From Pseudomonadota bacterium (GTDB lineage Bacteria; Desulfobacterota; Desulfobacteria; Desulfobacterales; Desulfobacteraceae): 11,643 nucleotides of DNA. Under the pieces are notes generated by a model. The model was not told the DNA's origin, ran no database searches, and saw only the letters and a list, made by a program, of their open reading frames with translations. This document shows, in pieces, positions 7,365 through 11,643 of this stretch. Position 1 is the first letter of the stretch. Each line of letters opens with the position of its first letter. The stretch spans positions 1 to 11,643 of the forward strand of contig JAHJDU010000559.1 of NCBI GenBank assembly GCA_018812385.1, written 5' to 3'. Both the position numbers and the translations under genes were made by a program.

Positions 7365-8363
7365 TTATGCCTTTATTGCTGCCGCAGCCTGTTCAAGAGC
7401 CCGGAATACCATTTGGGACACCATGGCACACCTGTACTCAAGATTTGCCCCCACATTATGAACTGCAAAGGGTGCTGCAGAGTTCATTGAATCGTCAGCA
7501 GCTTTTTTAAAGGCCGCCATATCTGCGAAGTGTTTCCCCTTTAAAGAAGAGGATGCCTTGGCAAGGAAGAGCGGGGATCTGCCCATGGCACCGACAACTA
7601 TCCTTGCATCCTCTATTTCATTTTTTGGGGATGGCTTTAAAAGAACCCCTGCACAGACAATAGGGTAATCAATGGCAGACCTATAGGCAAGTCGCTGGTA
7701 GGCACTTTGGGTTCCCTGGGCAGGTATGATGATTTCCTTTAAAAGTTCATGGGATTCCATGGCAAAGGGCATGATACCATCCGTGGTATAAAAGTTTGCC
7801 AGATCCACGGTTCTTTCCCCACTTTTTTGTGCCAGGATGATGCTGGCACCTAAGGCCATCAGTGCTGTGGCACCGTCTGACTGGCAGGTGGAGTTGCACC
7901 GGTCAGCTTCTTCCCGCGCATAACATATTTTTCCGCCATCCTTGTGGCAGGCCTGGCGGCCTGACCTGTGGAAATTCGACTGGTTGTAATGATGACATCG
8001 GTTGTCCTGAAGGATATTCCCGCCGATGGTTCCCCTGTAATGCTGGATGGTGATAGCGCCTATTTTTTCGCATGCCTGGAATAAAGCTCTGGCCTCTTTT
8101 TGAATCAGGTCAGAGGCAATAATATCTGCCAGGGATGTTCTGGCCCCGATTTTAATATATCCGTCTTGTTTTTTAATATAGGATAATTCGTTCAAGGCTT
8201 TCAGGCTGATAAGTGCTTTTGGTTTTAAAAGTCCTTTTTTCATCCTGACCAGAAGGTCTGTCCCCCCTGCAAGAATTTTTGCATCATCCCCATGGAAGGC
8301 AAGCAGGTCAAGGGCCTGGTCAAGCGTTTCGGGTCCTAAATAGTCAAACCTTGGTAACCGCAC
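7365..8363 (-). CDS. FAD-binding (medium) subunit of the molybdenum hydroxylase with an HcrB-type extra iron-sulfur loop
   Basis: A 332-residue flavoprotein subunit that exchanges electrons with the [2Fe-2S] subunit. The FAD-binding motifs ILAGGTDLL (30-38) and TIGGNI (112-117) are intact, and the C-terminal CO-dehydrogenase-flavoprotein domain follows from about 220. Between the FAD motif and ALMALGAS (167-174) is an insertion of about 40 residues with C123, C139, C147, C156 and C160, absent from ordinary xanthine dehydrogenases. Its NRCHHYNQS start and cysteine spacing match the beta subunit of 4-hydroxybenzoyl-CoA reductase, where this loop binds a [4Fe-4S] cluster that lets low-potential electrons flow toward the Mo site. 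Translation starts at GTG (8363), with GGAG seven bases upstream. The enzyme may work reductively, for example with ferredoxin; this is inference. Confidence 0.92.
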   Translation of the reverse strand: MRLPRFDYLGPETLDQALDLLAFHGDDAKILAGGTDLLVRMKKGLLKPKALISLKALNELSYIKKQDGYIKIGARTSLADIIASDLIQKEARALFQACEKIGAITIQHYRGTIGGNILQDNRCHHYNQSNFHRSGRQACHKDGGKICYAREEADRCNSTCQSDGATALMALGASIILAQKSGERTVDLANFYTTDGIMPFAMESHELLKEIIIPAQGTQSAYQRLAYRSAIDYPIVCAGVLLKPSPKNEIEDARIVVGAMGRSPLFLAKASSSLKGKHFADMAAFKKAADDSMNSAAPFAVHNVGANLEYRCAMVSQMVFRALEQAAAAIKA

Positions 8364-8389
8364 GTTTTGTCTCCTTGATTTTGTATTTA

Positions 8390-9694
8390 TTAATTCAAGA
8401 GGTTCGGTAAAAACAGAACCATTTTTGGAAAAAGCATCATTAAAATTATACAGAGAATATAGGCCGGCAGAAAATAGATAACCCCTTTAAACACCCGTTC
8501 AAGGGGGACATCTTTTGCCATCCCGCCCACAACATAGGTTGTGGCACCCACGGGCGGGGTTACAGCTCCCAATGTGGTCACAATGGTAATGGTGACACCG
8601 AACCAGATGGGGTCGTACCCGAGTTCTATTGCCACAGGAAAGAAAATCGGAATTGTTATGAGTAAAAGGGCCAGGCCATCCATGACGGCTCCGCCAATGA
8701 TATAGATTCCAAAAATAATGGCCATAATGGTTATTTTGGAAAAGGGAAGGGTTACCACCCAGTCGGCAATGTCAAAGGGTATCCTTGTAATGGCCAAAAA
8801 CCGCCCGAGTATCATGGCTCCGGTAATAATGACAATCACCATGCAGGAAATTCTTAAAGTATCGAAAATGGAATTATAAAAGTCATTCCAGGAAAGTTTT
8901 TTTTGAACCAAAGCAATGACAACAGCAAAAAATGATCCAATGGCCCCGGCTTCAGTGGGAGTGAACAGACCGAAATAGAGCCCGAGCATGACCACCATGA
9001 AAAGAATGAGCATTTCAACGGCACCGGCAAGGGATTTGATCTTTGCTTTAAATGTGGTTTTCTCTCCCACAGGTCCCCATTCAGGGTGGATGGTGCAAAG
9101 CACATAAACCGTCAGAGTTAAAAGGATAGCTAAAAGGATTCCGGCACCAAGACCCCCATAAAAGAGTTTGGCAATGGACTGTTCCGTTGAAAGTCCGATA
9201 ATAATCAATACCACACTTGGCGGAATGACTACTCCAAGTGTGGATCCGCAGGCAATGGCCCCCGTGCTGAGCATGGGTTCATACTTGTATTTATTCATCT
9301 GGGGCAGGGCCACTGTGGTCATGGTGGCTGCCGTGGCTGCATTGGACCCGCAGATGGCGGCAAAGGCCGCGCAAGCGAGAACCGTTGCCATGGCAATACC
9401 GCCCCTGATATGACCCACCCATGTAAAGGCTGCATTATAAAGTTTTTCATTGACCCCGGAATAAAAAGCAATCTGACCCATGAAGATAAACAGCGGGATT
9501 ACCGTTAACCCATAGCTGGAAAAGGTGTCCCATGTTACGGAGGCCAGCATGTTAAAGCCCGCATCAAGAGTTATTACATAGGAAAAGCCGCAGAAACCCA
9601 CAAGACCCATGGCAAATCCGACAGGAATGCCAAATACAAACAGGATAAACATCAGCGCAAAAATACCGATGATGCCAATCAGCGTGAGGCTCAT
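8390..9694 (-). CDS. dctM: TRAP transporter large permease (DctM family)
   Basis: A 434-residue integral membrane protein, almost entirely hydrophobic, with about 11-13 predicted transmembrane segments. It is the ion-coupled translocation channel of a tripartite ATP-independent periplasmic transporter. Family features include GIPVGFAMG (22-30), CGSNAATAATMTT (115-127), GVVIPPS (154-160), LFTPTEAGAIG (243-253) and TTLGAVTPPVGATTY (373-387); the proline-containing repeats mark the two scaffold hairpins. The ATG overlaps the dctQ stop (ATGA), and a very strong AAAGGAGG lies upstream inside the end of dctQ. The FAD subunit begins 26 bases downstream, tying transport to the Mo enzyme. Length and motifs are complete, and the imported substrate cannot be deduced from this subunit. 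Confidence 0.96.
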   Translation of the reverse strand: MSLTLIGIIGIFALMFILFVFGIPVGFAMGLVGFCGFSYVITLDAGFNMLASVTWDTFSSYGLTVIPLFIFMGQIAFYSGVNEKLYNAAFTWVGHIRGGIAMATVLACAAFAAICGSNAATAATMTTVALPQMNKYKYEPMLSTGAIACGSTLGVVIPPSVVLIIIGLSTEQSIAKLFYGGLGAGILLAILLTLTVYVLCTIHPEWGPVGEKTTFKAKIKSLAGAVEMLILFMVVMLGLYFGLFTPTEAGAIGSFFAVVIALVQKKLSWNDFYNSIFDTLRISCMVIVIITGAMILGRFLAITRIPFDIADWVVTLPFSKITIMAIIFGIYIIGGAVMDGLALLLITIPIFFPVAIELGYDPIWFGVTITIVTTLGAVTPPVGATTYVVGGMAKDVPLERVFKGVIYFLPAYILCIILMMLFPKMVLFLPNLLN

Positions 9695-10182
9695 TTTAAG
9701 ACCTCCTTTTGTGCCAGCAAGGCCTTTAAAAAATCTGTAAAAAGGGCCAGAGCAAGAATGAGACAGCCCAATGCCACGGCAAAGATAAAAGGATAATAGA
9801 TAATTCTCAAGGTTTCGGAGAGTTCACCTGCATTTTTAAGCGTCAAAGCTTTTTGAACAATATACCAGGAAGCGATAAAGAAAAAGGCGCAGCAAACCCC
9901 GTGGTTGATAATGGAGATGAACCGTTTAAGCGGTTTTGGATAGACGTTGACAAGGACATCAACTGAAATGTGCCCATTGGTGAACTGGGTGTATCCAAGG
10001 GCAAACGCCCCCACGACGGCTCCGGCATATCCCATTAGTTCAAAGGTTCCCGGGATGGGGACATAAACCTGCCGGCTGAGGATATTGGCACAGGTCAAAA
10101 GGATCATGCCCAGGAGAAATGCACCTCCGGTCAATGTGAGCAGCTTATTTAAAAATTTATTGATTCTCATTAAAAGATCCAT
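9691..10182 (-). CDS. dctQ: TRAP transporter small permease (DctQ family)
   Basis: A 163-residue membrane protein with four predicted helices (about 14-34, 48-66, 88-112 and 128-150). It is the small membrane partner that associates with DctM and helps dock the substrate-loaded binding protein. The pattern of an arginine after helix 1 (R37), PGTFELMGY leading into helix 2 (44-52, E48) and NGHISVDVLV after it (69-78) is typical of DctQ. GGAG sits eight bases before the ATG, and an in-frame Met5 is a possible alternative start with no better ribosome site. The gene follows dctP after 56 bases that hold a strong palindrome, and overlaps dctM by four bases. Confidence 0.93.
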   Translation of the reverse strand: MDLLMRINKFLNKLLTLTGGAFLLGMILLTCANILSRQVYVPIPGTFELMGYAGAVVGAFALGYTQFTNGHISVDVLVNVYPKPLKRFISIINHGVCCAFFFIASWYIVQKALTLKNAGELSETLRIIYYPFIFAVALGCLILALALFTDFLKALLAQKEVLK

Positions 10183-10198
10183 GTGGAGTCTCCGAAAC

Positions 10199-10227
10199 CT
10201 GGGGACAGATTTAAAATCTGTCCCCAG
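10199..10227 (-). repeat. Perfect 14-bp inverted repeat (hairpin) between dctP and dctQ
   Basis: The 29 bases consist of CTGGGGACAGATTT, a single central A, and its exact reverse complement. It starts 11 bases after the dctP stop and ends 16 bases before the dctQ start. There is no T-tract after it on the minus strand, so it is more likely an mRNA-stabilising or attenuating hairpin than a full terminator. Such a hairpin would allow more binding protein than membrane subunits to be made. The GGGGACAGATTT core resembles dispersed palindromic repeats I recall from other proteobacterial genomes, sometimes linked to REP-associated Y1 transposases; that link is from memory. Confidence 0.7.
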
Positions 10228-10238
10228 TCACAAAAGGG

Positions 10239-11258
10239 TTATTGGATAAACGCTTTAATATCGTTAATAATTTTTTCTGCAGGAACCCCTTTTTCTTTGT
10301 TATCTTTAATCCATTGTTCAGTGATAAAATCAAGTTTGCCATCCCATTTTGCTTTTTCTGCTGCTGAAAGGGAGATAAACTCAACATTGTTGGTTTCTTT
10401 TGACCAGGCAATGGATTTTTGAGTCTGTTCATCCATATATGTTCCGGTCCAAAGCGCCTGCTCTTCTTTCAGATCCATCATGACTTTTTGAACATCCTTG
10501 GGCAGGGCATCCCATTTCGCTTTATTCATGATGACGGCAAAGGGGTAGATGACTGTTTCCGTCATGGTGACATATTTGCACATTTCAGCAAATTTGAAAT
10601 CCTTCAGGACTTCCAAAGAAGAGAAAAGACCTTTTACCGTGCCTTTTTGCAAAGCTTCAACGGTTGCCGACATGGGCATTCCCACAGGGTTGGCACCCCA
10701 GGCTTTCAGGATTTGGGCAGCACCACCCGACGCTCTTAAATCCAAGCCCTTGATATCAGCAAGCGTTCTTACCGGAACCTTTGACATGACATTTCCGGGA
10801 GAATTGGTGAACATGGTCAGAACAACAACATCTTTAAACTCTTCTGGTTTGTATTTTTCATAAAGTTTTAAAAGAGCAAGGCTTCCGGTTTTGGCATCCT
10901 TTATACCTAAGGGAAGACTTGTGGCATTGGTCACAATGAACCTGCCCGGCTGATAGGCCATGCAGATGTTTCCGATGTCTGACTGTCCTGCAATAACGCC
11001 ATCCATCATTTCCTTGGCACCCAGTAAGGTTCCGCCGGGGAATGTATTGATCTGGACCTGACCGTTGGTGCGTTTCTCAACTTCAACTTTCCATCTTTCC
11101 ATCTGGACGCAGGTGAATGTGGGGGGCGGCGTAAAGTTGGCATAGTTGAGCTTGATCTTGTCTGCCATTACAGGTGTTTGAAATACTAAAAGACAGGTGA
11201 CGATAGTAAACAAAAAAAGTAGCGTAAGCGTTGCTGAAAAAATCGATCGTTTTACCAT
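10239..11258 (-). CDS. dctP: TRAP transporter substrate-binding protein (DctP family)
   Basis: A 339-residue periplasmic binding protein that captures the substrate and delivers it to DctQM. The N-terminus is a clear signal peptide: basic MVKR, a hydrophobic core (about 6-26) and a likely cut after VMA (32/33). The mature part has the DctP fold: FPGGTLLGAKEMMDGVIAG (73-91), IGNICMAYQPGRF (95-107) and GLDLRASGG (171-179), with R175 at the position of the conserved arginine that grips a substrate carboxylate in characterised TRAP proteins. MPMSATVEALQKGTVKG (194-210) is also typical. GGAGG lies eight bases before the ATG. As the first gene after an 83-base gap it may head a transcript. The conserved Arg suggests a carboxylate ligand; which one is unknown. 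Confidence 0.95.
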   Translation of the reverse strand: MVKRSIFSATLTLLFLFTIVTCLLVFQTPVMADKIKLNYANFTPPPTFTCVQMERWKVEVEKRTNGQVQINTFPGGTLLGAKEMMDGVIAGQSDIGNICMAYQPGRFIVTNATSLPLGIKDAKTGSLALLKLYEKYKPEEFKDVVVLTMFTNSPGNVMSKVPVRTLADIKGLDLRASGGAAQILKAWGANPVGMPMSATVEALQKGTVKGLFSSLEVLKDFKFAEMCKYVTMTETVIYPFAVIMNKAKWDALPKDVQKVMMDLKEEQALWTGTYMDEQTQKSIAWSKETNNVEFISLSAAEKAKWDGKLDFITEQWIKDNKEKGVPAEKIINDIKAFIQ

Positions 11259-11341
11259 GGGTTTTACCTCCGTTATTAAGAGCGTATTTGCTCTGTTATA
11301 AGTGAGCAGTTATCAGAAATATGAAAACACAAATATTTCTG
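11259..11341 (-). other. 83-base intergenic gap before dctP with a weak AT-rich dyad
   Basis: The gap separates the upstream Mo-subunit gene from dctP. An 8-bp inverted repeat with arms AGAAATAT/ATATTTCT and a 10-base loop (11315-11340) begins one base after the upstream stop codon. It is too AT-rich and lacks a T run, so terminator activity is doubtful. A TATAAC near 11298 on the minus strand could be a -10 element, but no good -35 lies at the right distance. A second tiny dyad (AGAGC/GCTCT) lies near 11280-11295. Whether dctP has its own promoter is undecided. Confidence 0.3.
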
Positions 11342-11643
11342 TCAACCATTTTTCTTTTTTAAAGCGGCCAGAACTTTTTCAGGGGTAATTGGGAGATCTT
11401 TAATCCTAACACCAACAGCATCATAAATTGCATTTGCAATGGCCGGAGCAGTGGGAACACATCCTGGCTCTCCAATCCCTTTGGCCCCAAAGGGCCCTTC
11501 CTTATCATCGGTTTCAATTATCGGGGCTTTGATTTTTACTGCATCCTTGGCAGTAAATAATTTATAGTCCCGGAAATTGGCATTCATGTTCTTTCCGTCC
11601 TTAAGCATTACCTCTTCAGTCAGGGCATACCCGAGCCCCATGA
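11342..11643 (-). CDS. Molybdopterin-binding subunit of a second xanthine dehydrogenase-family enzyme (C-terminal fragment, cut by window edge)
   Basis: About 100 residues of the C-terminal Mo-binding domain are visible. The frame is open to the window edge, so the Met encoded at 11641-11639 is internal rather than the start. The segment GLGYALTEE is typical of the domain. GPFGAKGIGEPG (about 49-60 of the fragment) carries the canonical GxGE glutamate, which activates the Mo-bound water in this family. The end, LPITPEKVLAALKKK, matches the ending of the neighbouring 769-residue subunit (LTPDKILAAIKKK), so the two are paralogues. Unlike that neighbour, this one keeps the catalytic residue. Its gene stops 83 bases before dctP, suggesting it belongs to the same locus, possibly sharing electron-transfer subunits or forming part of a separate complex upstream. 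Confidence 0.9.
   Translation of the reverse strand, partial: MGLGYALTEEVMLKDGKNMNANFRDYKLFTAKDAVKIKAPIIETDDKEGPFGAKGIGEPGCVPTAPAIANAIYDAVGVRIKDLPITPEKVLAALKKKNG

Noticed and set aside
7884..7999. Frameshift as the cause of the unusual cysteine-rich stretch in the FAD subunit
   Set aside because: The flanking FAD motifs and C-terminal domain are in the same frame, and the insert itself resembles the HcrB loop, so it is genuine coding sequence.
11259..11341. A sigma-70 promoter for dctP
   Set aside because: A TATAAC is present, but the hexamer about 17 bases upstream is a poor -35, so I do not call a promoter.

Overview
All eleven protein-coding genes I can support in this window read from the minus strand, so the biological order runs from high to low coordinates. 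Moderate GC content, a TRAP transporter, molybdenum-hydroxylase genes with an extra iron-sulfur site, and an EF2563/YqeB-type selenium-molybdenum accessory gene suggest an anaerobic bacterium. A sulfate-reducing Desulfobacterota member (Desulfobacula/Desulfobacter-like) would fit, but this is an inference from gene content, not from a marker gene.

Layout in transcription order. (1) 11643-11342: C-terminal end of a molybdopterin-binding subunit of the xanthine dehydrogenase family, cut by the window edge, with the canonical GxGE active-site motif. (2) 11258-8390: a complete tripartite TRAP transporter in the order dctP, dctQ, dctM, with a perfect 14-bp inverted repeat between dctP and dctQ. 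(3) 8363-4504: a three-subunit molybdenum hydroxylase in the order FAD subunit, [2Fe-2S] subunit, Mo subunit. The FAD subunit carries an extra cysteine-rich loop like that of 4-hydroxybenzoyl-CoA reductase (HcrB). The Mo subunit appears to lack the family's catalytic glutamate. (4) 4507-2648: a MoeA-like molybdopterin-binding protein with a four-cysteine tail, and an EF2563/YqeB-family protein. Both are typical of selenium-dependent molybdenum hydroxylase maturation. (5) 2518-102: a saccharopine-dehydrogenase-like oxidoreductase and a class-III, PLP-dependent aminotransferase related to glutamate-1-semialdehyde aminomutase. (6) 40-1: a perfect 18-bp hairpin downstream of the last gene, a likely terminator whose T-tract would lie outside the window.

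Genes are tightly packed. There are ATGA stop/start overlaps at dctQ/dctM and at Mo subunit/MoeA-like, and gaps of 14-26 bp elsewhere. The only larger gaps are 83 bp before dctP, 56 bp between dctP and dctQ, and 129 bp before the saccharopine-dehydrogenase-like gene. No non-coding stretch exceeds 300 bases, and I see no rRNA, tRNA, CRISPR array or transposase.

Working model (inference): the TRAP system imports a small, probably carboxylated substrate. One or two Mo (possibly Mo/Se) enzymes oxidise or reductively dehydroxylate it. The oxidoreductase and aminotransferase then handle an amino- or keto-acid intermediate. The substrate is not identifiable from sequence alone. The most interesting feature is a Mo enzyme that pairs an HcrB-type extra cluster with an apparently degenerate active site, next to a canonical paralogue and selenium-type maturation genes.
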